The notes under the pieces are model-generated. The model searched no databases. It saw only the letters and a list, made by a program, of their open reading frames with translations, and was not told the DNA's origin. The position numbers and the translations under genes were made by a program. Shown piece after piece: positions 24,388 through 37,693 of a stretch of 64,000 nt of DNA (the stretch's first letter is position 1; every line of letters starts with the position of its first letter). Where the stretch lies: contig CM077826.1 in assembly GCA_039720395.1 (NCBI GenBank), forward strand, positions 25,624,430-25,688,429, written 5' to 3'. This stretch comes from Liquidambar formosana (lineage: Eukaryota > Streptophyta > Magnoliopsida > Saxifragales > Altingiaceae).

Positions 24388-24773
24388 ATGTGATTAAAGA
24401 TTCTAAGTTGAAGATTAGTTCTTTACTAAGAAAAAGGTAAGTAGCAGAGGTCACTTCAAATTAAAGACAAGACCTCCTTAGCTAGCTGAAATGGGAATGG
24501 AGGAACAAGGACCAGCCTAACAGTAGATTAGCATGACTGAATTTGTTGAAATTCATGAGGATAGACCCCTGAGCCTTGAGTAAAGACTTTGAGGAGATTG
24601 ACATTATGCATCTTTTGGTTTTTCCCTATCTTTAATATGTCATTTCTTCACTTTTACTGAAGTTTTTACAACTCATAAAAAAAATGGAATTAGAGAGAAA
24701 AAAGAAATGGATGATTTCAACACTATTCCCAATATCTATAAGAAGCTCATGTTATTATTGTTATTTTTTTTTT

Positions 24774-24840
24774 GCAGGTTTCAGCAGCAAGCAAAACCTG
24801 CATTTTTTTTGCAGGTTTCAGCAGCAAGCAAAAACTTCCA
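24774..24840. repeat. Short direct repeat
   Basis: GCAGGTTTCAGCAGCAAGCA occurs twice, 37 bp apart, each followed by AAA-C. Confidence 0.9.
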
Positions 24841-25424
24841 GTTGCCCTTTACATTTCTGATTTGTTGTCATTTTAACTTTTTTAGCCTTTTTTTTTTCTT
24901 TGTAGCTACATGATTTCTTTTGGTACTTGGAATAATAAAGGATAAATGATTTTTTTTACTTTCTCAACCTGCTTGGAATGGTTTTTGGTTTTTATATTGT
25001 AGTTTTCATGTTCTTGGGTTATGTTATAATAAGCTGGTTGAGTACTTGTATGCACAGTTTCAATTTTCAAAGCTTACAGGTTATATTGAGAACCGGAGAG
25101 GCCATTTGTGTGTTTGGGTCCATTTGTGTGTTTGGGTCGGGTTAAATAAATTGGGCCAAACCTTTTGTAAGTAGCATGGGCTGACAGCATAACCTATTAG
25201 ACTTATTAGCTTTGCCGGCTGTATTGCATAAAAGGTTCCTGGCTGTTTTTTTGGCCAGCAATGACCACCTTTGCCGGCTGTAATTTTGTCTGCCAGGATA
25301 GCTTTTGCCGACAGCAGCTTAGCCGGCTGATGTTGTGACAGCCGGGGATGGATTTGCTGGCTGAAATAAGTGCATTTGCTGGCTGTTTTAACAGCCGGCA
25401 AAGCCTAAGTTTTTTGTAGTGGAA

Positions 25425-26569
25425 GTTGTTGAGGTGTTCAATCGTTACTAGATGCTGATAAGTTTTTTGCTCCATTGCACTTTCCTAGATTTGCTAGTAG
25501 AAGCACAAGAAAGGATCAATGGGTAATGGTGTTGTCATCTCTTTCCTTGATCTACTTTGCAATTTCCTCAATCTACTATTGTGGTGTTTAACGTGGTTAT
25601 TCTCATCCCTTTCTTTTTCTTCTTCCTTTTTTCCCCCAATTTTCTTCTTATGCTAAAAAACCCACCATCAAAACCCATCTAGACCACTATTAGACGATGG
25701 GTAGTGGTGTCGTAAGAGAAATCGTGACCTTAGGTTTGCTCATCATCGATGAAGGTTGGTTTTAGGTATACTTGGATGTATCTCTACCAAATGTGCGTGA
25801 ACGTCATCACCAACACGGTCAAAGAAGACAATCCAATGTGGGAAGCAACCTCTTCGACTAGGTTATCATGGGTTATTTGTAACCTCATTAGCTAGGATTT
25901 CATGGGTTTTAATGAGTTTTTTTTTTTTTAGTTGCAAACATCTTATTTTTTATCTGCCTTCTGTTCGGCTTGATCGCCAATTAGGTATTGATTTCATGCT
26001 AAAATATGATCATTCGCATGTGCCAGATCTATGTCATTTTACGATATGAGGATATGTAGGTTTAAGATATCATTCATACATGATTTGACAAACCATGCTA
26101 GTGTTCCTTGTAACTAGCCTTCTCTTACTTTTTTATTATTCTTCTTCTTCTCCTTTTTATTTAGTTATTTATTTATAAATATAGATGAATCACCATGGCA
26201 AATGGTGAAAAAAACGGATAATTTTTTTTCCATTGATATTCATTTTCCGTTCTTTTTTTATTTTTGATTTTTGGTTTTTAAGTTTTAGGTCTAGGTAACT
26301 ATGAGAGAGAAGGGGCTAGAGATGGTGTTGCTTTAGGTTAGGATAGTGTTCTAATGGAGTTGGAGATGGTGTTGAGAGAGTTTGGATGGTTGAGAATTGT
26401 TATTGCCAGAAAAATTGAGTTTGTTGGGAAAAATGGAGTTAGGGATGGTGTTAGATGGAGGTGAGGATGGTGTTTAGAATGTTGGGAATGATTTAGGATA
26501 GAGCAAATTAAATCCCAAGGGGTAACTTTTTTTTTTTTTTTTTTTTTTTCCCTTCCATGGGATAACTTA
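25425..26569. other. Intergenic DNA without a gene
   Basis: No supported ORF, RNA gene or delimited transposon. It includes a purine-rich TGGAGTTGGAGATGGTGTT-type imperfect repeat at 26350-26470. Confidence 0.5.
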
Positions 26570-26579
26570 ATTGGCAAGG

Positions 26580-26760
26580 GACCACGCCTTAGGAAGTGAA
26601 AGGCTTGACTTGATAAATCCCTTAGGACCACCCACACAAGGTTTCATGGTTTTCATGAGCCTTGGACTTACTTGCTCCATAAAAGTTGTGGGGTCTTATA
26701 TGGGCTTAGGGTTTACCCAAAGGGTTTCCTTATTATCCCCAAAAAAAAAAAAAAAAAAAA
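26580..26760 (+). mobile_element. SINE-like retroposon copy A
   Basis: About 180 bp ending in a 20-base A run. The core CCCTTAGGACCACCCACACAAGG, then GTTTCATGGTT and TTATATGGGCTTAGGGTTTACCCAAAGG, matches a second copy at 61350-61500. Flanking ATTGGCAAGG (26570-26579 and 26773-26782) is a plausible TSD. Internal RNA polymerase III boxes were not convincingly identified, so SINE status is inferred from the A tail, size and recurrence. Confidence 0.65.
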
Positions 26761-26782
26761 ATGAAGGGGATTATTGGCAAGG

Positions 26783-27003
26783 ACAATGATTTATACCTTC
26801 ACGTAATTAAGATTTGTGGGTGGATATTTTATCTAGCAAGATATTTATCAAAAACTACCCATTTTGAAATTATTGGTTGTTGATCAGCCCCATATGCAAT
26901 ATTCCCTTAGATCCCACAATATGAAAGAGTTTACGGTTGTATTTGGCCCACCTTTTCAAAAAAAAAAAAAAAAAAAATCATTTCTTTCAAATGTTTTTTT
27001 AAA
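26783..27003. other. Spacer
   Basis: AT-rich sequence; the last nine bases (TTTTTTAAA, 26995-27003) are the left TSD of the large nested MULE. Confidence 0.6.
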
Positions 27004-27173
27004 GGGCAAACTACATATTAGTGTCACTAACTTTACCCCAAATTTCAATGTGGTGTTATAAACTTTTAATTTGTCCAATTTAGTGCACTAACTATACATT
27101 AGTGTTTCAATGTGGGTAAACATGGGACGGCCGTTTAGTTTACTAATGGAGACCTCACATGCGCTCACGTGGC

Positions 27174-30120
27174 TGTCACACCCCATTTTTATCACCCTAG
27201 TTAGAGGTCATCATTTCATGTAGGTTTTTATTTTATTTTTGAGTCTAGGCATTTGCATTAGGTTTTTAAGACATTAAGGATCATGCATATGAATTTTGGT
27301 TCAATTTGGAGGATATTTCAATAGTTAATTAGAGATTTTGCGACTTTAAGGGCATTATTGTCTTTTAAGTCGTATCTTTTTCATTTGACATTGAAATGAT
27401 CTCTAAGTTGTCAATTGGAGTTCATATGGATATACAAAGTCTATATATAGGTTCAATTTGATGAACTAATAGTTTAAGATCAATTCGGCTCATAACGGTT
27501 CAGGTTGGCTAAAAAACACTTTCTTGGTTCACTCAAATTGACTCACAAGACCCATTCAATTTTCTCTCATTTAACTTCAATTGGGCTTTATTTACATCCT
27601 AAACATGTTTTAAAAGGTTGAATTTTAAATTGGAAAGCATTTGGCTCAACTTTATGTGCAAGTCCTAGCTTTGCAATGGTGGTGCACCATAGTTAGCCGT
27701 CTTTGTAAAACCTAACCATGCACCCATGGCTAAGTATTTTTGCCCTTAAATGTCTAAAAATGTGTTCCTTTTCAAAGCATGGTCGTTTTGGCTTTTATTT
27801 TGTCAAAATCGGACTTAATTTGACCCTTGAAAGACTTCCGGAAGCCGAAGGAGTCTAATCGGGGCTGGATAGTTACCTCAAGTGACCATCTGAGGCTCGA
27901 CGGTTACCTCGGGTGACCATCTGAGGCTAGACGGTTACTCGGGTGACCGTCTGGGCCACTTGGTCAGCCGTCCAAGCCTAGATGGTTAGCCGACCAAGGC
28001 CTAGTTGGTCACCCGAAGGAATCCGTCTTCAAGTGGGATTTTGCCTCTTCTTCCCTTTTTTGACGGATTCTTCCGCCTTTGCAAGTTGTTTCCTTCTAGG
28101 ATTAAGTAATTTTGAGTTGTTTAAGCACTAAGAGAGTCTCTAATAGCCCTAGGATCATTATTTAATGAATTAATCTTAGCCATTGGTTTATTAGGTCAGT
28201 CCCTTATAAAAAGAACATGATATTCAGCACATAGAGAGGCCACAAAGTGCACTTTACACTTAGAGAGAGAGGGAGCTACTGAGTTGAAGAACAACAAAGG
28301 GAGGCTCTCTAACCCTAAGCAAGCAAGAGAAGAGTTGTTTCAAAGGCAAAGGAAGTTCTACAAGAGGTAAACACACTTTCAATTGCTGAAATTGGGCTTT
28401 CCTTCTTCTTCTTCTTCTTCTTTCTTCATGATAGTTTTAGTGTATGTAGTAGCTCTACCTATTAGTTGAATTCAATACTTTTGTGATGTTATATGAATGA
28501 TTTTAGGATGATTCATGGTTTAATATGCTTGAAAAGCTTTAGTTTACTAAGGTTTTGAAAGCATTATCCTTTTTATCCTTTCAAGTCATGCATGTTTCAT
28601 ATAGCCTATTTGCTGTGATTATTTGGTTTTTTCTTCATCATGGTTGGTTTATATATGTGATTTGGAGTTGAACCATGTTAGGTCTTGTATTCATATAGTT
28701 TATTTTCTAGGGTTTTTGAGACGTTATCCTTTTTAAGGATAATTATTCTTTTTAGAGAGTAGGGTTTTGCATGAGGGTATTCGGGAATGTGTTTAAGTAT
28801 GAAATCTTTTCTACTATGTTCTTAAGTATATATTTTATGTAAGATACGTTGATAGATCCTTATACGAGGTGATTTCCACGTAAAATTATCTTAGGATAAT
28901 TTTGCTTAAGAAAGCTCGCCGTAAGAAGGCCTTTTTTCATGTTTTGCATAAAATATCATACTTTTGACTTGAGTTAGCTTTGTTTGCATGCTTAATGATA
29001 TTATTTGATATTCTCATGATTATTATAGTCTTTTGCATATTTTTTTAGTTTTGTGCATGTAGACTAGGTTATTGCATGTAGGAGCATACTAGGGTTATTT
29101 GTTTCCTTTTAATTATTGCTTTTGCATAATTATTAGGATAATTTTAGGACTTTAGTATTCTGTCCAGATTTTATTAATGCCTTATAGTGATGATTTGAGC
29201 ATATTGGTAAGTGATTTGAGCATGGTAATTACCCTATAGCAATAGTAGGGTAGTTATTTGCTAATTTGGCAATAATTTGAAGGTGATTTGTATGAGGTAA
29301 GTTCAGGTATTGTATACTTATTTCCCTCATTCCCTTCTCCCTTTTGGGTTACTTCCTTGGTAAAGGATCATGATAATCTCTTGGTTTCTTAAACTCTATT
29401 TTTCCATTCAAATTCAAATTCTGCTTTATTCTTGTCCTGGAAGCTTTTTTGGAAACTTTTATCCTTATAAATGAAAATCAAGGGTTTATCATAATTCTTT
29501 TAAAAGGAAATAACCCCTTCTTATCGAACTACGTGGACTTTGATCCATGTATTTCTATGCATGGTACGTAGGCGCTCAATTGATGTTCAAGTCCGCCTTA
29601 GGATACTAAGTATCCTAGGTTTTCTTTTCTTTTTTTTTTTCTTTTATCCTTTTATCTATCACATATGATTGTTAGTGGAGTAGGATGGATTCATGTTTTT
29701 CATTATCTATCTTGTGATTTCTAGTGGATTAGGATGAATTTATCCATCACATATGATTGCTAGAAGAGTAGGATGGATTTGTGATTGATATGCATGCTGT
29801 ATTTTGTTGATTGATATTGATTTGCATGTGGTTAAGTCATTAATTTAGCCCAATCAAATTAAGAGACCAACTCGGGCAACGTGGGTGCCTATGAGCCTAG
29901 CCCAGAACCTTCTCACGTTGTAACTTAGCCCCCGAATCCAATTTTCTGGTTTTAAAGACTTTGCCTTTCCATTCAAAATGGAGTCATGAGGTTTTTGAAA
30001 ATAAAACACTTTTATGGTTTTCCTCTTTTCCTTAAAAAATGAGGTGGCAACTCCTTTCGTTTGTTGTCTTTCACTTTTAAATTGCCAAAAATCCCGTGGG
30101 CCGTTTTTCGTGGGTTCATA
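27174..30120 (+). repeat. 5' LTR of the Tat/Ogre-like element
   Basis: 2,947 bp, TG…TA ends. It aligns by eye throughout with the 3' LTR. A TATA-like box CTTATAAAAAG is at about 28204-28213, followed by an AGAGAGAGAGGGAGC leader. Many substitutions separate it from the 3' LTR, but large indels are few. Confidence 0.88.
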
Positions 30121-30141
30121 GTTTGGCGACTCCACTGGGGA
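30121..30141 (+). other. Primer-binding site
   Basis: TTTGGCGACTCCACTGGGGA follows the LTR directly; this sequence type, complementary to a tRNA-Arg 3' end, is usual in Tat/Ogre-lineage elements. The tRNA match is from memory of the family and was not computed. Confidence 0.6.
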
Positions 30142-31297
30142 TATTGAGGGCTAGACTTGTTTATTTTGATTGGGCTAAATTAATTTCTCATTGTTTAAAT
30201 AAAATCAATCACTTGCATTCACTTGATTGTGTGCTTTCATTTATTGCATTGTGTGCGCAATTATTGTATGATGAATTTGATTATCCCTTGATGTATCCTT
30301 GCCAACTGATAGCCTAGTTCAACCTTGGTTTTCATGATTCCATGTGTTGGGCGAAACTATCAAACCTCTCTAGCCTAGTACCCTTGGCTTGCCTTTGGGT
30401 ATATTAAATGGACCAATCACATACTGCTGGACCCACACGGTGTTCCTAATGTCACATGTGGTCAGGTATAAGGATTGGTACAAGAAAAGTTGAGGACCCT
30501 AACCTAACCTCTTAAAAGAAAGAAATACATGTAATGGGCCTTCTAGGACATCATTGAATCACCCTCATGCACACACTTTATTGTAATGATATGCTATCAA
30601 ATTTTTGCGAGATCGTAAGATGTGATGAGTGCTTGTGTTTGCTTTAATCATGGGTAATAATCAAGACTTAATATTATGTGGGCTGACCTGCGTACCTTTA
30701 ACAAGTACCTCCACTCTTCACCTAAGGGGCTCCCTAGAAAAGATGGAGGAGTGACTAATTAAAGGTGTGTGAGTTGAAACCATTTAATCATGGGCTTTAA
30801 AGTAAAATAATAGGGGCTTGTATGAAATGAAAGGTTTGATCAAGGGATAAAAAGTAGGGGCTTATTTATCTTTATGTCTTTAGATGTCACCTCACCTTTC
30901 GTTTTAAGGGATACTTTTAAGGATGAAGTGTCCAACTAAGGAGATATCATGTTTATACCTAGCCCATAGTTTGCTTACACATTGCATTGTCATGCTTGGG
31001 GAAAAGAAACTTTTGATTGTTTTGTAATGGTTAATGGCTAGAACCTGAAACTAAGTGACTCACCTTCATGCCTTTAATATGTCACCTTACACTTCAAGGT
31101 ACCCTTGGGGATGAGATGTCTAACTAAGGGCATGCTTTATAAAGCCACACTTATCAAATTTAGTGCAGTCATGGAAATCTTGTTAAAATGTTTTGGTTAT
31201 GACCCAAAAAGGGGAATTTGTTCTTGAATGAGGGCTGGATTAAATCCGTGATAACTTATTAAGGTTGGTTAACGTGGGCTCTAACTTTGAACCTAAG

Positions 31298-32215
31298 ATG
31301 GCCGAAGGAACTAGCAATTCTACATTTAACCTCGAGGCTTGTCTGAGAACAATAATGGAGAAGCTTAACCACACCATTATGGTATCCGAGACCGCGTTGA
31401 AGATGGCCTAAGAAATACAACAGAAAATTTCAAAACCTGAATCTAGGGCCTCCACTTTTGACAATCATCAAGGGTCTAATGATTCTGAATCCAACAAGGA
31501 CCCCAGAGGAGAAGAAGAGGAACCACTTAAGACCAAAGAAAGGGAGTTTAAGACTGCATCAAGAGAAGATTGACCGTGTTGGCTAACAAGGTGGAAGCTT
31601 TGGAGCGGACTTTAAAGGGGTTTCGTAAGGCTGATGATATGATGGATGTGCGCACTTTGTCTTTGTTCCCAAAGGCTCGTATTCCACTCCAATTCAAAAT
31701 GCCCGAGCTAGAGAAGTTCGATGGTACGGGTTGTCCTAAAACTCACTTAAAGATGTATGTGCGAGCTATGCACTCTCATAGGGCTAATGATGAATTGTTG
31801 GCCCAAATGTTTCATGAGTCACTAGTTAGCTTTGCATTGAAGTGGTTTTTAGCTTTGGAAGAATCTAGAACCAAGACTTGGGAGGACGTCTGCAATGAAT
31901 TCACGAATCATTACAAATACAACACAAAGGTGGATGTGACCCGTAGGGATTTGGAGACTACTAAACAAGCCGTGAATGAAACATTCTCTTCCTTCATTAC
32001 TAAGTGCAGAATCAAGACTTCTCAGATGGTGAATCGACCTAAAGAAGAAGAACAAATCCAAATTGTGGTAAAGAACTTATTTCCCATTTACCATGAGCAT
32101 TTGTTTGCACATTATTTCTAAAATTTCAAGGCCTTAATTGAAGCTGGAATGCAAGTAGAAGATGCTATAGCTAATGGGACCATCGAGAACGAGGGGAAGG
32201 CTTATGGGGAATTTC
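31298..32215 (+). pseudogene. Broken gag of the Tat/Ogre-like element
   Basis: Gag is the capsid polyprotein of the retrotransposon. A start MAEGTSNSTFNLEA at 31298 runs to an internal stop after about 37 codons. A further frame break near 31568 leads into the best segment (to 32121), which shows the retrotransposon-gag core: KMPELEKFDGTGCPKTHLKM, ALKWFLALEE, TWEDVCNEFTNHYKYN, and an ETFSSFITKCR segment. It continues past a stop as NFKALIEAGMQVEDAIANGT. Several disruptions make a functional Gag unlikely. No zinc knuckle or downstream pol is visible. Confidence 0.82.
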
Positions 32216-32259
32216 CTTAAGTCAATAATGTAAGTGGTAGTCCTCATTGACAACAAGAT

Positions 32260-33980
32260 CATTTAGTGCTTGCTACTGCACCAATTTTTTCATGACTATC
32301 CATGATAAAGAGTTTAGGTTTTTGTTTGCTTTCTAGCTATTTGATTGTTTTTATCCTCCAAATCAAATGTCCTTTGAGTCTTTTGAGTCCTAGTCATTGT
32401 CGACTCAAGATTTTCAATGTATTTTTCTTTATTCCTTTAATAAGATATTTGATTTCAAGAAATCCATTGTCTCTCTAATTATCTTCTTCTCAATCAATTG
32501 ACAATCAAAGTGGCATGAACATAAGAGGCTTAAAGAATGATGACTAATGAATAAACTGTGACTAATTAACTTGGAAACAATGAAAAGTCCAAAATGGTAA
32601 GGGACCACCCGCCCACAGCATTGCAGGAAGACATAGGCTAAGTAAATTGAGAAGATCTTAGAGCCCTTGCAAGAAGCCATTCGAAGATCAAAGGTAGAAA
32701 TCAACTAGCATAGCTTGAGCTTTCGGAGATGTCTACTTCCCTTTCCCCTAAAAGAAAAAAAAAAGAAAAAAAAAAGAGAAAAAATTGTGAAAAGAACAGA
32801 AAAATGTGAAGAAAAAAAAAAGAGAATGAGAAAAAAGTACAAAAAGAAAGGAGAGGGAAGGGGTCAACATATATCTAAGAGCACTAAGATCAACAACAAT
32901 CAAAAGAAGACTTTGTGATTAAGAAGACTAGATCATCCATTCGAGGAATGCAAAGAAGAGTTCAAGCCAAGGTAGGGTGGTCCCTATGTGGTTATATGTA
33001 GAGCCTAGGCCTGCTAGGTTGAAAACCTAAAAAGGTGACCTAGGCAAAAGTTAGGGCTTTTGAAAAAAAAAAAAAATGAATGATGAAAAAAGAAAAGTGA
33101 ATCTCTTGAAGTACGAGGACCTAATTCTCCACTACAAAAGAAATGTTAGTTTGTTTGATGTCTTGTGAAGATCTAAGTGGAGATACGTAGGCAACCCATA
33201 AAGTCACTTTGGGTGCGGTCTAATTCATTGAAAAAGAAAAAGAGAAAAAAGAAAAAAATAAAAAAGAAAAAGAGAGAGAAAGAAAGGAGCTTTGCATGTA
33301 ACCAACCATTGAAGGCAATTCTTTGTGACTAAGTTAAAAGGAAGTAGTTTTATTCATCGAATTAGTGAGCTTAAAATGCTATATGCCACTGAGAGAGTTA
33401 ATTTGATTATTCTTCTTTTTTGTTTGACTTTCTCAATTCCTTCGTGTGTCCCTCCACTTTTATCCTTTGTTTCTCTTGAGTCCTATGTGTCTCTAATAGT
33501 CATTGACCTTGTTCTTTAAAAGTACTTATTCACTATAATTCATTCGTAAAGTCCATTAGATTTTGTCCCATCATACTTTCATTTTGACTTTGACTCTTGT
33601 CATGGATTTAATGATGGAAAAGGGGTACCAGTAACCACTAAGGAATGACTTGCCTTAGTTGTAGGCATGAGACTTTATGAGCTTAGGAGAATGGGTGTTA
33701 TTTTCTGTATACTTAATTTGTCTTGCTTGGTCGAAGAACTTGAATGAACATGACACTCTACAAACCTAGGGGCTGATTCTACTCGTAGAAGAAATGAAAT
33801 GTGTGCTGGGGCTGGTTTGTTTGATCAGAGAACCAAAATGAATTAATGAAGAGAATAGGCTGAGGCTTCATGAGTTGAATTGCTTTGCACTAAGGAGAAA
33901 AGGGAAAAAGAGAAGAAAAAGAAAAAAGAAAAGAAAAGAAGAGAAGAAGAGCCCGCTAGGTTGAAAACCCGAAAGGGCGG
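32260..33980. repeat. Non-coding internal region of the Tat/Ogre-like element
   Basis: Several A/G-rich runs (32745-32830, 33060-33080, 33225-33290, 33895-33950). The phrase CTAGGTTGAAAACC recurs at about 33015, 33957 and 37019, showing old internal duplications. No pol motifs. Confidence 0.6.
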
Positions 33981-36900
33981 TGTGAACCCACAGAAAAGCG
34001 CGGAGCCCACAAGGGATTTTGGTGATCGGAAGAAATGGGTGAAAGATAACAAACGAAAAGGAGTCGCCACCTCATTTTTTAAGGAAAAGAGGAAAACCAC
34101 AAAAATGTTTTATTTTCAAAACCACATGACTCCATTAAAGGAAAAGTAAAGTCTTTGAAACCAGAAAATTGGATTCGGGGGCTAAGTTATGACGTGGGAA
34201 AGTTCTGGGCAAAGCCCATAGGCACCCACATCGCCCGAGTTGGTCTCTTAATTTGATTGGGTAACTTAAGATCTTTTTCACTCAAATATCATCATATATC
34301 ATCACAAGGCAGCATGCATATCATATATTCCATCTATCCATCTCATCTATGCACAATCAAACAAATAAAACAAAACAGAAAAAAAGAAGAAAAGAAAAGA
34401 AAAGCCTAGGATACTTGGATCCTAGAACGGACTTAAGCCTCAAAACGAGTGCCTACGTACCATGCAGCGAAATACATGGATCAAAGTCCACGTAGTTCGA
34501 AAAGAATAGGGTTACAACCTAATACAAACCTATGGTGAAAGCCCTAGGTTTCCTTGTTCGAAAAATGTATTGAATAATCCACAATTGAAAACTTCCACGA
34601 GAGGAAAACCTTGATAGAAAACCAGAATTTTATTGATAAAGGAAACCTTTGATAATCACCATGTGTTCGTATTAAGAAATAACCCTAGGAGGGAGAAGAG
34701 AAAAGAAAGAAGAAAAGTGAATTAGGGCACTTCATACCCTACTTACCTGAGCGCAAAAGCTCCAAGCATTAGCCATTTCAAGCCATAGCAGCCCTATTTG
34801 CAATAGGACAAGCATTGTACCTGTTTGCACCCTTACAAGTGCACCAAATCATGCAAAGAAGAGAAATATACTAATCTGGACAGAACCATGACAAGGCCTA
34901 AAATTACCCATTTATCATGCAAACAACAAGAATAATGAATAACTAAGGACTCTAACTCAATCTTACATGCAATGACCTAACTAACATGCATAAAAAACCT
35001 ATGAAAGACACTCTAACAAACATAAGAGACTCCAACAATATCAATAAACATGATAGCAAAGCACATTCTAACAAAAAAGATGATATTTTATGTAAAATAT
35101 GAAAATAGGCCTTCCTACGGCGAGCTTTCTTAAGCGAAACTATCCTAAGATAATTTCACGTAAAAAAGTCGTTATGAGGAGGTGCAATCAACATATCCTA
35201 CGTAAAATATATATATTAGAACACAATGGAAGTGATTTCATGCTTAAACACATCATAGAAAGCTCTCATGCAAAACCTCACTCAACGAAAAGGATAATTA
35301 TCCTTAGAAAAGGATAATGTCTCCAAAAACCCTATAAAATCTACTATATGAATGCAAACTTAGCATGATTCAACTATATGCAGCATATATAGAATGACTA
35401 TGGTGAGAAACAACTCACAAAACTAAGCTAAGCATGCCGTATAAAACCTGTGTGATTTTAGGGTTATCAAAACCCTAATCTCACAACTATGCATAAAAAC
35501 CTATGAAAAGACTCTAACACATGCTCAAATTATCATGAATATCATTCATATTATGTATATTAACTAACAGAAGCATCAACTCATAACAATTATCACAGCA
35601 ACCTAGACATGTGAACTATGCATGATTTAAGAGGATAGAAAGAGTAACGCTATCCAACCCTTAGTAAACCAGGGATTATTAAGCATATAAAGCCATAAAG
35701 CATCCCAAAATCATTCATAATACATCCTAAAAACATAGAACCATCCTAACATGTGGAGCTATATCATGCACTAGAACTATCATGGAAGAAGAAGGAGAAG
35801 GAGAAGGAGAGAACTCATGTTCAGCATTAAAGAGACATGCTTACCTCTTGTAGAACCTTTCTTGTCTTCAAAATTCTTGTCTCCTTGCTTGCTTGGGGTT
35901 GAAGAGCCTCCTCTTGATGTCCTTCTAGCTCTCCAAACTCGTAGTTCCCTCTCTCTCTAAGTATAAAGTGCAATCAACCTCCCCCTATGTGCTGAATATC
36001 ATGTCCTTTATATAGAAAACTGACCCCCTAAACCAATGGCTAAGATTAATTCATTAAACAATGATCCTAGGGCTATTAGAGACTCTCTTGGTGCTCAAAC
36101 AACTCAAACTTACATACTCCTAAGAGAAAAAAAGTTGTAATGGCGGAGGAAACCGTCAAAAGAGGGAGAGAGAGTCAGAAGTTGAGTTGAAGATGGACTC
36201 TCTCGGGTGACCAACTAGGCCTGGACGGTTAGCCGTCTGGGCTTGGACGGCTGACCATCCAGCCTCGGACGGTTACCCGAGGGTCTCCTTTATTTCACTC
36301 CGGTTTTGACTCCTTTTTGCTTCAGAAGTCCTAGAATGTTCAAATTAAGTCCGATTTTGACGAAATAAAAGCCAAAACGACCGTGTTTCGAAGGGGAACA
36401 CATTTCTAAGCATTTTAGGACAAAAATCATTAACCATGGGTGCATGGTTAGGTTTTACAAAGGTGGTTAACTATGGTGCTTCACCGTCGCTAAGCTGGGT
36501 TTTTACACAAGGTCGAACCGAATGCTTTCCCAATTGAAATTTGATCTTTCTAAACATATTTAGGATGTAAATAAAGCCCAATTGAAGTTAAATGAGAGAA
36601 AATTGGTTGGGTCTTATGAGTCAATTTGAGCGAACCAAGAAAGGGTCTTTTAACTAACCCGAACCATTATGAGCCGAATTGATCTTAAAGCATTAATTTA
36701 TGAAATTGAACCTATATATGGACTCTATATAACCATATGAACTCGAGGGAATGACTTGGGATTCATTCCAAAGTCAAATGGAAAATATACGGCTTAAAAG
36801 ACGATTATGCCCTTAAAGTCGCAAAAGTTCTTATTAACTATCGAAATGAACTCCAAATCGCTTCAAAATTCACACACATGATATTCAATGCCATAAAAAC

Positions 36901-36988
36901 TCAATGCAAAATACTAGACTAAAAAAGGACTCAAAATCCTACATGAAATGATATGTCCTAGCTAAGGTGACAAAAATGGGGTGTGACA
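33981..36988 (-). mobile_element. Inverted solo LTR of a related Tat/Ogre-like element
   Basis: Inverted relative to the host element: on the minus strand it starts TGTCACACCCCATTTTTGTC and ends GTGGGTTCACA, 3,008 bp. The flanking duplication GGCGG at 33976-33980 and 36989-36993 is perfect. It is of the same LTR family as the host element but clearly diverged. The absence of any internal sequence indicates LTR-LTR recombination. Confidence 0.9.
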
Positions 36989-37693
36989 GGCGGCCTAGGC
37001 AAAAATTAGGGCAACCTACTAGGTTGAAAACCCGTTAGGGCAATCTAGGCAAAAGTCAGGATTTTGAAAGAAAAAGAGAAGCACAGAAAGAAGAAGGAAA
37101 GATGAGTTTCCACTCTATTTTTATACCTTGAAGAAGGATCCATGGGTTTAATTAAATCCTCCTGAAATGCATTGTTTCCTAAAAAGGCTTGACCACAATT
37201 TTTGAAAGAAAAATGTTTTTTTTGAAAAATTGCATGACTATGCTAAGTCTAGATAAGTGACCGAAAAAGCTTTATGAGAAGAATTTGATGAAAATGATTA
37301 TTGTTTCAATATGTGTTTTCTTATATGAGTTGCATATCTTTCGGCTAAGCCATAACACATTTACAAAATAAACAATAGGAACTTTTCCCAATCATTACAA
37401 AAACTAAATGAGAAGATAATTTTTCAAAAGTGTAAAGTTACCAAAGTGATTGGAGAAATTGAAATTGTTTTCCTTGAAAAGGAACGAGATTTAAAGAGAA
37501 GTTTTCACCTAGAAAGGGTATGATTGTTAATTTTATTGCATGCTAGAAGAGCTTTAGAATGTGAAAGGGTTAAGTCTCTCAGGCTTTATGATTTGTGCAT
37601 AGGTTCATATTATTCGACCTTCTGATTTCTTATGATATTGGTATTGAGTTGCTTGATAGCATTTGTTTGAATAGTTTCCCTTTATATTATCCA

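Larger units (their letters stand above)
19190..25421. mobile_element. CACTA (En/Spm) element, non-autonomous, 6.2 kb
   Basis: Ends CACTACAAAAAT and (inverted) CACTACAAAAAACTTAGG are flanked by GAA at 19187-19189 and 25422-25424, the 3-bp TSD of CACTA elements. Both subterminal regions carry many copies of GCCGGC/GCCGGCTG (19214-19285; 25210-25400), the usual transposase-binding type of repeat. No TnpD-like transposase ORF is visible. The left interior (19380-19900) looks like a transcribed leader. Splice-flanked short candidate exons are at about 23121-23160 and 23265-23349, the latter including KRIDLKQPPAKKPKMQ. These might be TnpA-type or captured host exons, but I do not recognise them. 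Confidence 0.92.

Noticed and set aside
25081..25475. Minus-strand ORFs at the right end of the CACTA element
   Set aside because: They translate the GCCGGC-type subterminal repeats, which are transposase-binding repeats rather than protein-coding.
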